DNA from: Plasmopara viticola
Lineage: Eukaryota > Oomycota > Peronosporomycetes > Peronosporales > Peronosporaceae
Direction of reading: 5' to 3'
DNA length: 64,000 nucleotides
Assembly: GCA_001695595.3 (NCBI GenBank)
Contig: MBPM02000116.1
Span: forward strand, 62,001-126,000
Positions within the stretch are counted from its first letter, which is position 1. Every line of letters starts with the position of its first letter. This document shows positions 22,605-35,810 of this stretch, one piece after another. The position numbers and the translations under genes were made by a program. The notes under the pieces are model-generated. The model did no database searches, was not told the origin of the DNA, and saw only the letters and a program-made list of their open reading frames with translations.

Positions 22605-25600
22605 TGTTGCTACAGTGGAGTCTGCACAGCTAGGAAGAGTGAATTTATGACTGAAAGGACCACGCGTTGACAGACAGAAACCTCTTGATTGCAGTATGCC
22701 TTGTAGATGGACATTCTTGAGAAATACGGTAATACGGATCTATATATTATCTGTGCTGCATTCTGATTCTATTGCCCTGAAACAAGTGTTGGCTAAGCCC
22801 TTCTGAACTATTCGAGAAGCAGGGGGTCATTGCGATAGGTACGGTGCACCTCGAATTCGTAAGTTAGCACAATTCCGCTTTGACAATTTCAGTGAGCTTT
22901 TCAGCCTTTAGTGCTTGCATTGTCGATTGCGTCAATGGACGTAGACTATAGCAGCTCAAGGCCATAGAAAGCTCCCGTTATTCTGGCAGAGCGCATTTGT
23001 GGATCTTCAGGGCTAAAGACTTTAAGGGCTCATTTTTTCATGTAACATGGATGGGCAATACTGATCTTGGGCCGAGCTTGCAGCAGATAGGTTATAAAAA
23101 AGGTCTGTTTCTCCCATCCATGAAGAAGAAACGATCTTTTTATGTGTGGCAGTGTCAGAATCTTTTGATTGTGCGTAAAAGCTGCTATGCAGCTGAACAC
23201 CATAAACAGCAATTGTATATGTACCTGGTGAGCAGAGGGGGATTATAACGAGGGTGGATGTATGGCTGCTGCAGGATGAGTACAAGTTATATAATTATAC
23301 ACTGGTCGATCATCTCGTACCTCATATCTCCTATCGCCGATCCGATCATTTTGGCTGATCTATCTGTGCAGCTCCGGCTCTGATGGACACCTAATCATGT
23401 GCTGTACAGTGGAGAGGTGTCGACCGCACTGTACATGAGTTTCTCTCGAATGTTCAACACGAAATTTCAATCTGCCATCATATATCATTTTGGCATTACA
23501 TAATTCGTACTTTTCACTGCATTTCTCGATCCAATCAGGAAAATTGAACTTTTTTAGAAATTATTAACATGCAAAGTCGAATGGCGAATCTAAGACGCCG
23601 CAAGACGCGCGAGGCGGGTCCTTTAATAGTTAGATGCATGTGACAGAACGTGTCTGTCAAATAATTGCTGATATGGATGCTACAATAACGCCTTGGTGCG
23701 CTTGCTGGTGTCAACCATAAAGCTGGGTCTTCTGGTTGTACTGGATACAGAAACGGATCTTATTTTAATCTAAGTCAGACGTGCGTAGTAAATATTAAAA
23801 GGTGAATTTGAGAAAACTGAGCGCAAGGTGAGTGGTGAATGGGTGCCAAAAGTTGAGCAGATTTATCGCCTTGAGCAGTTTATGGCGTATGTCCGGCGCA
23901 TCTTTCGCTTTTTTTAGCTGAACGTGTGCAAAATCCAGCCGAGAAAGCTGACTTTACATCTATGCTACTGGCTCTCATTTTTTTTCATGATTACACAAAG
24001 TTTACGCCCGATGTGATCTCATTCGCACTCGCTCATTCAAGTCACAAGATAATTTGTCCCGATTATCATATGACATTCGCTTTTCATCATAAATTCGATT
24101 CCGATTGGCTTACAATTTGGCGATATTTGTATCACGATAAATTGTTAATTTCAGAAAGTCTTCCTTGTATTTTTAGACGCCTCTTCAGCATAATACTGCA
24201 ATCAAATCGTACTTATAAAACTTTTCGGTATCTGGCACCTGAACTGCCCTTTCAAAATAGGTTCTAAAATGCAATTGCTCTTGAACATTGAAGGCATACA
24301 AAACGTGACGTAAACGAAGAATTGCTCATCTTTAGCAGCATTTTATCTTCTGACACGTTCAAAGCGCCTTTAATAATATTAGCGCTTTGTGAAATTATAG
24401 GCGTTGTCAGTCGTCGAGATAGATTTAAAGTTGCAAACTATACGAAAGTTCCTAGCTGTAGCACCGCCAGTGTATAAAGACTTATCTGCCCTAACCATTT
24501 TTGAGAATTCCTGGCGACGCTTTTCATTTCACACTAGCACAGAAATCTTGATGACTCTTGTCATGAAAAGCTCATAACACTTGCCTATATTAATCAAATC
24601 ACTTGCGTACTGGTGCCATTTGATCCGAAAGTTGATTAAATGCGTCTTTTGTTTTTAATCAATGAGATGTTCTAGCATAAGTAGATCGAACTTTTGTAGC
24701 TGAAAAGAATATTTAAGGAGCACAAACCTCAATATATTTGTTGAGGAAGTGCAGGTGTGGATAACACTTTTTTATCTGGCAAGACGGGCACTTGACACAC
24801 CTAAGTAATAAATGAAGGCTTAACATACCAACGCTGTGATATCGTCGAAGAACCTCATTACACGTGTAAATTCGGGAGATAATGATCTCCGTTGCACTTG
24901 CAAAGATAAATTGCAGCTTATGATAATCTGCGACAAGTGATTTTCTTCACCATGGGTCCCAGCCATCAACTATTACAAGATTTGCAGAGAATATTGAACT
25001 TGGTATTAACAAGGCCTTGTCGCACAAAGTCCCGCCTAATCGCCCAGGATATTGTCGAAGGAAATAGTACTTCTACCTGTCATAAAATCATGCACGCGAA
25101 TCTGCGTCTACGGTGACGTATAGCTTTTCAACAATGTGCCCGGCTTTTATGGCAAATTAATATTTATATCCGGCCTGGGACATTAGTGGATCAAACATAT
25201 ATCCTTTAAGCAGATCACGCGACAGCGTTACTGCTAATAATATAAAATTTTCTCCGTATGAGTATTTAGATGTCATTGTCTGTCACCACGGTCCTGATTG
25301 AAGGGTTGCAAAGCACTGTGCTGTAAAGCTTTCGACTATTGTTCGAATTCTCGAAGAAGTCATTCCGAAACAAGCACAGTAGTTCAAGCTAATAGATTCT
25401 TGACGCCCCTATGTATGCGTAAGTTTTTGGACCCGTTACACCAGCTCACAAATGAAGCGATCGCTTTGGGTGCCAGCGAGATCCAAACGCTCGAAGTTAG
25501 CAAGACTTAAAAGCGCCTCGTTTCCAAAATATAGAAAGGTGATAGAATTTTAGATGCGTGGACCGCACTGCTGAGTGAAACGTAATGATAGATAGCTTAT

Positions 25601-25789
25601 CGACTCACTCAGTTTTCTAGCACGCTGTTGCCTTTTTTGTTAGGGCTTCAATCTATAATAAATGCCTTCTGTTGACAACAGCAAGCGCACAAGTAGTTTT
25701 TATAGCAACGTTTGCTAGAATGATGCGGGTCACTATTCGAAACATTCAAATCCGGAAAGTCATAAGTCCGTATCCATAAATGCCTTGCT
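22605..25789. other. Non-coding stretch, nothing firmly recognised
   Basis: Only short frames. The 113-codon frame at 23926-24267 begins with GTG and is Phe/His-rich with no recognised motif. The first 150 bp upstream of 22604 probably carry the RXLR-type gene's promoter. The remainder is probably decayed transposon sequence that I cannot assign. Confidence 0.35.
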
Positions 25790-25799
25790 GTTTGTATCC

Positions 25800-26990
25800 A
25801 TTCATACTAATTGCATGGGCGGCACATGAACACCACTATGCTCGTGAGTCTCCGGCAAGCAAACGACAAAGCAGAGGATTATGGCTCGACTATGTGTCAA
25901 TATTGATAGGACCTGAAAGGGAGTCAGCGAGAAAATCGCAATTTTGATTATCTCGCAGGCCTGACACGTCCTTTCATTCTTTTGCGACATGTGGTGCGGC
26001 CAATTAATGTGAAAACCAAGAATAACGTTTTCTCAAAAGCTAAGTGAATTTATATGTGTTTCTAAAAATTTACTGTACTCCAGGTCTTTGTCGCTCAAAG
26101 CATCTACCACCGACCCTGTGGCTCGAGCGGTTAGCCGTTTGACCCAGGACCGGGAAGTACCGGGTTCGATACCCATAGGATCCGAGTTAAGGCAGCCAGA
26201 GATAGGTCACTAAGGTAAACGAGCCATCACACCCGAATGTGCGACTGCCCTACCAACTCGAGCCCGATTGGGTAATAAAAGGGTTGGGTGGGGGACGCCA
26301 CACTGACCGAATAAGCCCCATAGTGTAATGAGGGGTACGGAACCCGGTTTCAATATGGGTCGGATTGCTACCAGCATCCCGCGTAAGAGACAGCTTAGTC
26401 CTAGCGCATGGGTTCCGGTAGCTTAAATCTCTCAAAGCATCTACCCGGTTCACTTTATCGTAAGGCAGATCGTCTGTCCAATTACATCGATTCGCCTGCA
26501 ATTGATAGCGAGGAGCTAAACGCAAAACTTTGGCATCTTCGCTTGAAAATAAGCACTAGATCAGTATCAGTTTTGATACCCAACAAATCCTCTCGCCAAT
26601 CAAGCTTTGAACGTTATGTTGGCCGACTCATGATCCGGCCAGTGCAAAAGTGCGTCGGCAATTGCATTGATGTACCGGATTCTGCCATTTCTTTAGACAG
26701 GAAGGCCTATCCATTGCCGGTTTTGGGGGTGCGTGGTCTGAATAGACCACAAGGGCTTTATTGTCCAATTTTCATTTATTAGTTTCATGCTTTTAGGCAA
26801 GCTACCCCGTGTAATGGGCGGGGTACTTCCGTTCGGCAGCTGTAAGCTGCCTGATTTAAACCGAGTTGACACGCTCATTTCCGTCAAGAAAAGCACTTAA
26901 ACATCTCGCACTCAATTGCGTCGGGGGTAGGTACGCTCGTCGCTCTAACTCGACCGGTAGTCCATAGGCACCTTTGCCATGGCAATCGAT
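25800..26990 (-). pseudogene. Ty3/gypsy RNase H to integrase fragment, split by a SINE
   Basis: On the minus strand, about 26870-26720 reads IRQLTAAERKYPAHYTG and, after stops, LDNKALVVYSDHAPPK, the RNase H signature (RQLT-AE-NYP, YTDHA). Further on, DKVNRVDAL is followed, across the SINE inserted at 26109-26430, by SDKDLEYSKFLETHINSL; deleting the insert and one target duplication restores a smooth reading. Then 25990-25802 has TCQACEIIK and VCLPETHEHSGVHV, the integrase zinc-finger end and start of the core (C-x2-C, LP-T--G). Several stops make it dead. It was present before the SINE arrived. Confidence 0.7.
26109..26430 (+). mobile_element. tRNA-derived SINE with 15-bp target duplication
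   Basis: A 322-bp insert flanked by the exact direct repeat CTCAAAGCATCTACC at 26094-26108 and 26431-26445. The head contains TGGCTCGAGCGGTTA (26119-26133), a good A box, and GGGTTCGATACCC (26162-26174), a near-perfect B box, spaced as in a tRNA. The acceptor stem does not pair, so this is not a functional tRNA gene. The roughly 250-bp body downstream is GC-rich, unlike its surroundings, and has no coding frame. It is inserted into a gypsy fragment. tRNA-derived SINE families are known in Phytophthora infestans; which family this belongs to needs a search. Confidence 0.88.
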
Positions 26991-26999
26991 AGCAGCAAA

Positions 27000-29900
27000 G
27001 CATTAAAAATGCCTCTGCAAGCACTCAACTGGTGTTTTATTCACCAGCTCTGCGGGAAAAGTCTGGGTAATAGCCAACGCTGTCAAAGCAGCCTTAGTGT
27101 GAGCGTTGTCATTAGACTCAGCAGCTACGCGAAACGCCTCATTTAAGGGTTCTTTAGGGCCAAGACTTGAAACGAGGTGCCCTTGCTGATGACATCAGCA
27201 GTTTTTGGGACAAGAAGGAAGTGGCGAGGTCAGAAGTGAGAACCGTCGGTACATTCCTGAGTGGATTAAGCTGTTAAAATCACTTACGGAGTGGGCGAAG
27301 CGTTATGTGATCCACCTTTGCCTTCACGTTAAAGGTGTATTCACCCTGTGAATAATGCATCAGACAAACAAGTTAAAGATCGTTCGGATTAGCATTACAG
27401 GGCCGATTTTTGTCACTACGTTAGGCAGTGCTATCATTTGCTTTGTACGCCGAAAGGGCCCTCCATAGCTCCTTCTCACGCATCCTTTTACAAAAAAGAG
27501 GTTATAGCCATTGCTCAAGTGCAGCCATGTGTATGAGGTCGAATCCCGCATTAGATATTCACTCATTTCAGAACCTGTTCAATCAACCTCGCGAGTCCTT
27601 TGATGAGATATATTGCGTCAACTTTTGGTGCGCGTGAAAGTTACTCTGCTTTTTAACGCACTCCGCTTAAAGGCTTGCAGTCAAGAAGTGCTAAATCTGT
27701 ATCAGCCTTTTGCTCTCTTCATTGAAGGCAGCATATCGAATGTTCTCTTGAGATTGCTCTTGAGCTGGGCACTGGCGGTCAGGCTACGGTTTTTTAAGGC
27801 GACACTGGAGCTGTTGTGGAAAAGACGGACTCTTACAGTTACATAAGACCATGGCCGCTACGCAAGGTGACCAAACTGCGTCGGGAAGTCGTTTATTCTA
27901 GAGCGAGCTCCATACTAGATTGGCCACTTAAACTGCAGAGCCTTTTGTCCTGGGTCCTCAGTCATATGTTTAGTGAGGCGGTCACCATCAGTATTATCAG
28001 GCTGCCCGTACTCACCTAGCAATTAAGGGCAAAGACAACTATTTTTGAATGTACTGGGGACTCATATAGACTTAATACTTAAGGGATCTAAACACCTCCC
28101 AAGTAGCTCTACATACGTTAAAATACCAAATATACCGCTTCCTATGGTAGATTTCTTGGGTACAATGCTTTAATGTTTATCTAAATACTTCTTTTGTTAA
28201 TCATCCAGGATGAAGTCGCATTTCTTGCCTCAGTGATGTAATCCAAATTTTTTTTGCAAAGCTAGCTGAATGTTATTGTTAGTTTTCACCAAAAAAGAAA
28301 TTGGCCCTTCAAGTCCCTCATTAGAAGCTCTTATCTAGTTTATGGCTAGCAAAATTATTAAAATATCTTTTCACGTTTGTATACAAGGATCTTAATCCTG
28401 TAAAGATAAAAATTGCATTGCCGAGTGCAAATATAGCAAATGCTGACTTGGCGGACAACAAAAATGGCTTTTAAGCGCATAGTGCGCAGTGTAAATTTGA
28501 GCAATTTTTCGCTTGACTATTTTTCTGTTGATGGCATGCTGTCGACATCGACATATAGCTGACGTTTAAACAACGTATTTAAATTAGCCTTGCTGTTCGA
28601 TCCTCAGGCATACTAAGTAAAATAGATGCTTAATGCAACATCTTGCTCAGGCGGTTAATTCTGCTCGTGCTACGGCTAAAGACAAAGTCGGAGCTTAAAA
28701 TCTCTAGACGGTCTGCAAACTACCAGGCTCCATTAAAGGCTTTATATGTGAATTGCGGGTTAAAATCTTCTGCAAATGTTGGATACATGGCCAGAGGAAG
28801 ATAGACAGGACCGATCTGTTGCCGGACAGCGTCTTAACGCTCTAAAAAAGGGGTTACACGCTTAGTTGTGGCTTGATTGCGTCCGGACATTTCTAAATAA
28901 TTAGAAAAGACGGATCGATTTCTGTACAGCGCTCGGTGCGTCAACATATAGCACTTATACACCAATATGCTGTGCAAGACAAGAAAGCAATTGCCATGTG
29001 TCTCAACACATCTACCAAGAGTATAAGGATACATTGTGGTCCGAGCATTCGTTATTCAGAATAACAACTTGGGCTGGTTCTACCAGAACTTTCTAGACCC
29101 TCTGCCCACTTATAGCATTACATCTATGAAAAATTCGAGAAGGTAAGCCAATCGACTAAAATATTGTCACTCACGACGAAAAAGCAGCCTAAAGGCCCTG
29201 ATTGAATTTTTGTATCTACGCCTGATATATACGTTCGTCAGAAAAACCTTGATTTTGCTGGTAAAGAGTCATAGTTCAGCCTGCACGAATATGTCTCGGC
29301 AGCCACAGTGAGTGACACTTTGTTATAACGGGGAAATTGCGCTTGATAACCCCGAGCTGCCTGGACTTATGTACGAAATCTGTCTCATTACTGTCCTCGT
29401 CGAGTTAGAGTAACGTCAAAGAAATGGCTTTGCCAAAAGTGGCGCTAACGATACTTACGACTTTATCTGATCCGGCAGCGCCAGACCAAAGGTTGCTAAA
29501 AGCTTACCTCGATGATTCGCTAATCTTAACGCGTAGCATAGTCTTTCTTGCTTTTGTGTAGTATTCAGCTAATTATTTGAGATTTTTAGGAACAGAAAGC
29601 CGGTGATGAGTGCAAACGCTTCGAACCTTGCATCATGCCAATCTTTGCCATTTTAGCGAAAAATTCATCAATGATATCACAATACTCTCGTGACAATGGC
29701 CGTTGCCATGAGACGCACTATATTCTATGCTAATCTCGTGTTCTCGTGGATTTTTGGTGGCGTGTCATTTTTGAGTATAGATCAATAAAATATATTCGAA
29801 TTAAAAAATTCTTTAGAAGCTCTGAACTTAGGCGCAACTTACGCTGTCTAAAATGCTGACTTGCGGCATCTTTGTTGAAACTTGAGATCTCGAGGGCGTG

Positions 29901-31423
29901 AAAAAACTCTTCTCGGAAATATTTCCGTCCTTTAACTTAGCTAAGATCGTAGTAGCCGTAGATATACCAATATAAGCAGCTCTAATAACTCTGATAGCGC
30001 TTTCATGTTTAAAGCGCGCTCAGTGTGAACAAGGTGCCACGCGATTGCTCGTCACACGCATGTATATATTCCGTATTGCATCCTCGTTCTCTTCTAATGA
30101 AGCGATAGTATTCACTCTTCGCAGTGATTTGTTACGCATCTGTGGTCTTTTGTGCCTTGACTGGCTCGCGGACCTGACTTATCTGCAATTGGTACCGAAC
30201 TGTAAGACTGTGCTCCCCACTGTGTCTCTTTTGACTATAAACCTGCTGGCGTAATTTTGTTGCATAGCACTTCGTTAACTACACATCGTTCAAATTTAAA
30301 GCGCTATTTTCACCATCCCGGGCAGCCAGTGCCTTCGAATATCGACCTAGAAGCTTCATCCACGACTTTTTACCCTAATGGTGCAATGCTTTCAACTGAA
30401 TTACCTGCATGGATTTTGAAGACGTTTACCGGGTCAAGAACATCGTTAAAATGCAGCAGCGAACAGAAATTACGGGTGCTAAAATTTAAGCTGCCAGAAC
30501 CCACGCGCTAGGACTAAGCTTATTACGGGTGCTATAACGATATCGTGTGACATAACTTCGTCGTTGTTTGCTGCGCAGGTTTTTACGACTCACAGCTTCA
30601 TTCTCGCTTTCCATATCCCAATCAAAAAAAGACGGGTAATTGCAGCAGATACCTCCCGACGACCTGTCATGATGTAGAATTAAAGTTACTCGAAAATCTT
30701 TTGAAGCTGGTTCTAAACAGCAACCGTATCCCGCTACATTCAACGAGACATTGACAACACGAACGACCACCTTTCATTCTCTATTTTTTATGTTCTTTTT
30801 CTGGGAGAGAGACAAAAGCAACAAAGAAACGCAGAAGTGTACGACCGGCTAACGGTCTTATTCACGACATGCCGGCTTATTTTTGTGTACTTGACGCTTT
30901 ACCTCTATTCACAAGAAAACAGATTTAAAGTTGTGAAATCCAATAAATTAACAGGTAAGACTCGAACTTGCTATTTCGCGGTGCCCACAATGAAAGGACT
31001 AATTTACCTTTATAGTAGACAACGCAGCGACATCTGTGAAAGTCGTGTCCTTTTGGTGTGCAATGTGAGTAAGCTTCCAAATATGTGACAGGGACAACCT
31101 AACAATACTGGCGGGTTCACAAAGTAGGATTTTTGCCATAATCTTTTTTTTATTTAATCAATCACAAGATATAGATTTTCGCTTAGGTACGATAGGCAGT
31201 CTAAATACCTTACTATTTTTCGAAATGTCCACTTGGTATCATGCGAACTTTACGTGTTTACTAATATCGGTATCTGCTCCCTTGCTGATCCAGAACTGTA
31301 AATATAGCAGAATCGGTACATAAAGCAACCGAAAAACTGCATGTAACATGTCGTAGCCAGCAAATTGTAGAATGCCTTATTTGCCGATTGCTCTTCTCGT
31401 GCACACCGTTCAATACGTCTGCA
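27000..31423. other. Long stretch of decayed, unassigned sequence
   Basis: About 4.4 kb with short frames only. Fragments between 27000 and 27640 continue from the gypsy remnant and may belong to it. Regions at 28600-29200 and 30257-30511 have protein-like pieces without a motif I can name. No gene, RNA or bounded element is supported. Confidence 0.35.
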
Positions 31424-31789
31424 ATGCGTTTTCTTGGTCTTCTTATAAGTGTGATCTTCTCCACACTAGCACTAGCCGAGTTTACGCACATCGACAGCCA
31501 TTCCAAGACGAAGGCTTTAGAGAATGCCTCGACTCCCGACGTTGTCACTGGGGATTCGCCAACAGCTCAAGCCTTGCCAATTCTCTATCGTAATGGCACC
31601 GGAGAAAAGCCTAGCAACCAAAAACTGAATAGGAATTATCGTGCGCGTCTTGTCGACGCAACCCGTCGGCCCCAGGATGAGCATGAGGAGCGCTTATTTG
31701 ATTCGTGGTCGGATATCTTCCAAGTAATTGGGGTGTTGGTAGTCTCAGGAGTACTGATCCATCTCATTAGTAGATGCCTTTTTCGCTAA
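31424..31789 (+). CDS. Small secreted protein with C-terminal membrane helix, 121 aa
   Basis: I use the ATG at 31424, not the in-frame upstream codon at 31388, because it puts a signal peptide at the very start: residues 1-18, cleavage near Ala16-Leu17-Ala18-Glu19. TKAL at 29-32 lies where RXLR would be, but lacks both Arg. Residues 81-91 contain RRPQDEHEER, with an exact dEER-like EEER-type acidic-Arg end, though later than usual. A hydrophobic helix spans 98-115, ending in a short basic tail with RCLFR. Length and helix position are identical to the 47871-48236 protein, and the plan matches the RXLR-type protein at 22191-22604. One N-x-T glycosylation site (NGT at 57-59). I infer a degenerate member of the same effector-like family; no activity is visible from sequence. 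Confidence 0.7.
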   Translation: MRFLGLLISVIFSTLALAEFTHIDSHSKTKALENASTPDVVTGDSPTAQALPILYRNGTGEKPSNQKLNRNYRARLVDATRRPQDEHEERLFDSWSDIFQVIGVLVVSGVLIHLISRCLFR

Positions 31790-34688
31790 TCTCACCACTG
31801 GCAAGCAAAATGCAAGTTGAATTATATAAGCCACTGTAGCATTGTTCTATTCCCACTTAAAGTATCTTTTTTCGTTGCTTGCTAAAGCATGACATTATCA
31901 AGGACGCTCAATTTTTGCATGCACATCAAGCGTAATTGACAATTACATATTCGAGAGCTACCGCTATCGTCTCGTACACCTAATAGACAATTACAAGACT
32001 CCGGGAATCGGATAACGTACTCTGTCGTCTATAGAGCCACATGTCACAAGGAGCGGCCAAAAGTTCATCCAATGTGCGATTAGCAGCAGAATATCTGGAG
32101 CCTCGAGAGCACAGCGCACTTAGCAGTCTCCTACAGCTTGAATATACGCCTTTCAATTTGCTTGGCGCCTCCGCATCGGTTTCCTCTCCTGACTTCCACA
32201 CACCGCCTACGATTTCATTCTGCGCCCACAGTCCTGCTATTACTCCATTTGCTCATTAAGCTAAAAAAATCAAGCTCAACTCACGCGTGTAACTCTAATG
32301 TACTTTTGAATACATCCACAGACCAAGCAGCTCAGTGAGTAGCTCCACCACCCGATTTTTTCGCCTTCGTCCTCCGACTCATACTACACTATGCTACTAT
32401 CACATTATGTCAGGTACAATACATTTGGTGGGTGATGAAAGCATCTTTTAATATTCACACCCATTTTTTTCGAAAGCGAATTCTAAACTCGATTAATTCT
32501 AATATCGAAAATATTTTAACAGTCATTTAACAAAAGTCCAATTCCACATATCGAAAATAATGCTTCAAAATCTGTCCGAAATGGTGCTGCCATGATTTTG
32601 TCTGATATGGCACCAAGTTTGCAACTATCACCATTAATTGTCTTGAACGTGCTAGGTTGTGCTCACCTCAAATGGTTTGTAAATTTTTGCTGAAAAGTCT
32701 ATTGGCCGAACGTACAGCACGAAGTAGAGTTACTGCGATGGCATTGTCCTTTTCGAACGAGGACTATAACTTAACGCTATGGTGACTTTATCAATGAACT
32801 ATGTTGAATATACGTTTAACTTTGCAGTTGCCAGATTAATAGGAATTGAGCGTTTTAAAATGTCGTACTTTTGAACCGAACGCAACCTAGCATTAGACCA
32901 TTCTTTTTTCGAACCGTCGGCTGTGTCATGGATGCCCCAGAAGGGCATAAAGCGAGCACCCTTCTCGACATGCGAAGGAGCCATTTTCTTCAGTGCCATG
33001 CACAACTGGAAAGGCGCCTTAAATACGTGCTCTACCAATTGGCGAAGCCAAAACAGCATTTTACGATTCGACTGACGTTGCCCAGCTATCGTCGTTTTGC
33101 TTGCTCGGGCGCGTTCGCTAGCTCGGATAGCTTACTGTTTAGCAATGCCAATGATAGTCAGTGCCTTCGCTACACCGTTGCGCCATTCCTCCGCCGATAA
33201 TTAAATTGAGCAGTGACTTGCGTTGGATCGTTGAGAGCATTGTTCATCATGAGTTTCCTCGCGATCAATACTTCTGATCAGGATATATAGTAGCGTAGTC
33301 ATATCTTGTCCCGAATGTCGTCATTGACTTCAATCAGTTAAAAGAAACGCTCGCGGTAAATGTGAGCGAGAGCGGCGCCGAGTTGATCGTACTATTAAAT
33401 GCAAGCAAAGAGAGTCAAACTGCAATCTCCTGAAAAGGCATCGAATGTAGAAGCGCCAACGCGGCGTTGAGAGATTAATGTAAACATGCGAGTTTGTCAT
33501 TCTTCATGAACTTTCGCTTGGCATAAATCCTAAGAAGCCGCTGCAGATCTGCAAGCAGAAGTAAGGAATGCTAAGCCAAGGCCGCTTCGGGACGTGCTAG
33601 AGCGTGAAGGTATCAAATTTTTGTACGCAGGACTTGGTATTCTGATGAAGCCAAGACATCTCAAAATTGTAATGTCGTGTCCAAACTGGCGCACATTTTC
33701 AAAATTTTACGTAATGGATTCTATACAAATTGTTCTGGCTGAAAGACTTGACGCCCGCGACGTCGACTCGACATATAACAGACTCACACGATCACCACAC
33801 TACTGGAAATAGTACAGTTATAATCTTCTTAGTTTTCATGCAACGCCTTGAAACTTTTTAATTTGACTTTGGTGACCTTTTCGTTCGGCCATTTCTTCCG
33901 ACTCTTTATGTGGCGATAAAAGTGCTTAGTCGGACAACCCATCTAAGCTGTGCGATAAGTGTGGGCGTGCCCAAGAGCTTCCTTTTTTGACGATCGCTGC
34001 TTAGAACTCGTAATGGTCCTTATCTTGGTAATGGAAAAAGTGTGGATGGTGCACCTGGAAACCTGACACTTTCCTGTTGCTGGTAAATGTTGAGGCTCCT
34101 CTTGCACTTAAGCGTGAGCCTCGCGTATGCAGGTAATTTTATAGAGGCCGCTTCAGGCTTTTGCTTATTCTGTGCTGACTGATGATAAATGAGTGTAGTA
34201 CAGTGTATTTTGACAAAAAAAGGTATATTTACTGAAATTAAACCAACGATGTATTCTTTGCCATCATCTTTGAATCGATAAAGCAGTGCGTGACCCGTTG
34301 TAGCTATCGGCGATAATTTAGCCGACGAGCCGATTCATGTCACACAAAAAGTGCTCGATGCAGCAAGCTATAACATTGAGCTTCGTGCAACAACTTGCGC
34401 GACTTCGCAACAAAGCCTACTCGTATTCTTGGTTTGTTAAGTGCAATATCTTTGTAACGATATATGGTTGGAGCAAAACTTCCAAGATGCCTCAGGTCTC
34501 GTCTCGTGTACTTGGAGAGGTGGTCTCGCAGACTAATGCAAAACGGGATTTACCTATTTTCCGACTGCATGTCATGCGGTAAGCCCCAGTTACGCGAGGG
34601 AAACCCAGAAAAGTCGCCGAGATGACCGACGGACCATTGACAGTCAACGCGCAGCCTGTCATTCCGCAATCTACAGGTGAAGCCCATT
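31790..34688. other. Non-coding stretch, nothing firmly recognised
   Basis: Small frames at 31980-32259 (both strands) and 32871-33200 have fair composition, but no recognisable motif or conserved layout. The last 200 bp before 34689 are GC-richer and probably hold the promoter and 5' leader of the next gene, including an upstream ATG at 34622 in another frame. Confidence 0.35.
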
Positions 34689-35810
34689 ATGCAGGGCGTG
34701 AGCGACGAGGGAATGAACGCGCAGTGTGCGCCCGCGTTCCAGCTGATCCGGCGCAAGCGACCACGCACACCTGATAGCAATGTTGGGTATCGTGCCTTCT
34801 CTGCACCCGATAAAGCTCCACGCCTCATGATCTTGCCTGGCCTGGCCGAGCTGCTCGCAGCTCAAAAGCAGCGCAATGACAACGTGATGGCGGATGAGCT
34901 ACTTGGCACATTGTCTTGCGTGCCCACTGCCGGACAGAAGCAGACCGTGGCTCAGGTATCGGAGAAAGAAAGAGAGATGGAGGACAAGTCGCCTTGGCCT
35001 TCGGCCACTCAGTACTTTGATATCTTCTCGAGACTCACTGGAAAGCTAAATATTCCCATTTATGACCTAGGCGTGGACCCGCGAGGCGTCCCGCTACACC
35101 CAGAGTTTATCTACAACCAGCCCGTCTCCTGCATGTACTTCCTCAAGTGCTCACGTCTACTCGGTAAAGGTTCGTTCGGTTTTCCACGTAAAAGAAAGCT
35201 GTCGAGTGAGACGACGCCTATGTTTGCTAGCAAAAAGGGTGGCAAGAATGAGTCGAGTAAAGATTTTGAGTGGCGCAAGATGAGCTTTGTCACTGGATTG
35301 CCTAAGAAAAGACCTATCGTGCGCTACATCACAGCCACGTGCTACAGTCGCGCCACTCAAATCTCTGCGAAGAAGAAGGTATTTCGCATGCATGCCGTCA
35401 TGCTTGCAGATGAGATGGGCACGGGTGAACATGGCGAATACGTTCTCGTGCACATCCGTGCGGGTGGTTGTAAGCGTGTGGGTCTTCGTGCCAGTGCCGA
35501 AACCCACGAGGAAAATGTTAAGCTCTTGGGTACGGAGCCAGTATCGCCTACGAGTGTCGCGGTGACATCGTACTCGAGTTTAACGGCTTCGACTGCAATT
35601 CGTAACAAAAAAAAGGTACATGTAGGATCCACTGGCGAGGCGGTTCCTGCGAATTGCCACCCCGCTACTACAACAGAGGAGGTGAATGTTGATTCGGCAC
35701 GCCTTGCGCTGCGCGAGCTAGTTTTGAAATCGTGCTCTTCGCGAGACGAGATGGTGAAGTACGTCATAGGGCTCCAAGAAGAACTCGCGGCGTTACAAGA
35801 GGAAAGCTAA
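34689..35810 (+). CDS. Unrecognised basic nuclear-type protein, 373 aa
   Basis: The open frame reaches back to 34641, but its first ATG is at 34689. Composition is clearly coding (GC-rich third positions). Residues 17-25 (LIRRKRPRTP) and the region near 155-165 (FPRKRKLSS) look like nuclear localisation signals. The centre, about residues 95-140, has an ordered stretch (SATQYFDIFSRLTGKLNIPI, then DLGVDPRGVPLHPEF) that seems a conserved domain. The last 40 residues (ALRELVLKSC...YVIGLQEELAALQEES) would form a short coiled coil. I do not recognise the family. It is convergent with CFAP58, with 535 bp between the stops. An ATG at 34622 opens a 50-codon frame that overlaps the start; it may be an upstream frame, or a one-base error could hide a longer N-terminus. 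Confidence 0.75.
   Translation: MQGVSDEGMNAQCAPAFQLIRRKRPRTPDSNVGYRAFSAPDKAPRLMILPGLAELLAAQKQRNDNVMADELLGTLSCVPTAGQKQTVAQVSEKEREMEDKSPWPSATQYFDIFSRLTGKLNIPIYDLGVDPRGVPLHPEFIYNQPVSCMYFLKCSRLLGKGSFGFPRKRKLSSETTPMFASKKGGKNESSKDFEWRKMSFVTGLPKKRPIVRYITATCYSRATQISAKKKVFRMHAVMLADEMGTGEHGEYVLVHIRAGGCKRVGLRASAETHEENVKLLGTEPVSPTSVAVTSYSSLTASTAIRNKKKVHVGSTGEAVPANCHPATTTEEVNVDSARLALRELVLKSCSSRDEMVKYVIGLQEELAALQEES

Noticed and set aside
23926..24267. 113-codon open frame
   Set aside because: Begins with GTG, AT-rich, no motif; taken as chance or decayed sequence.
26109..26180. A tRNA gene
   Set aside because: A and B boxes are present but the acceptor and part of the T stem do not pair, and the sequence sits at the head of an insert with target duplications, so it is a SINE head.
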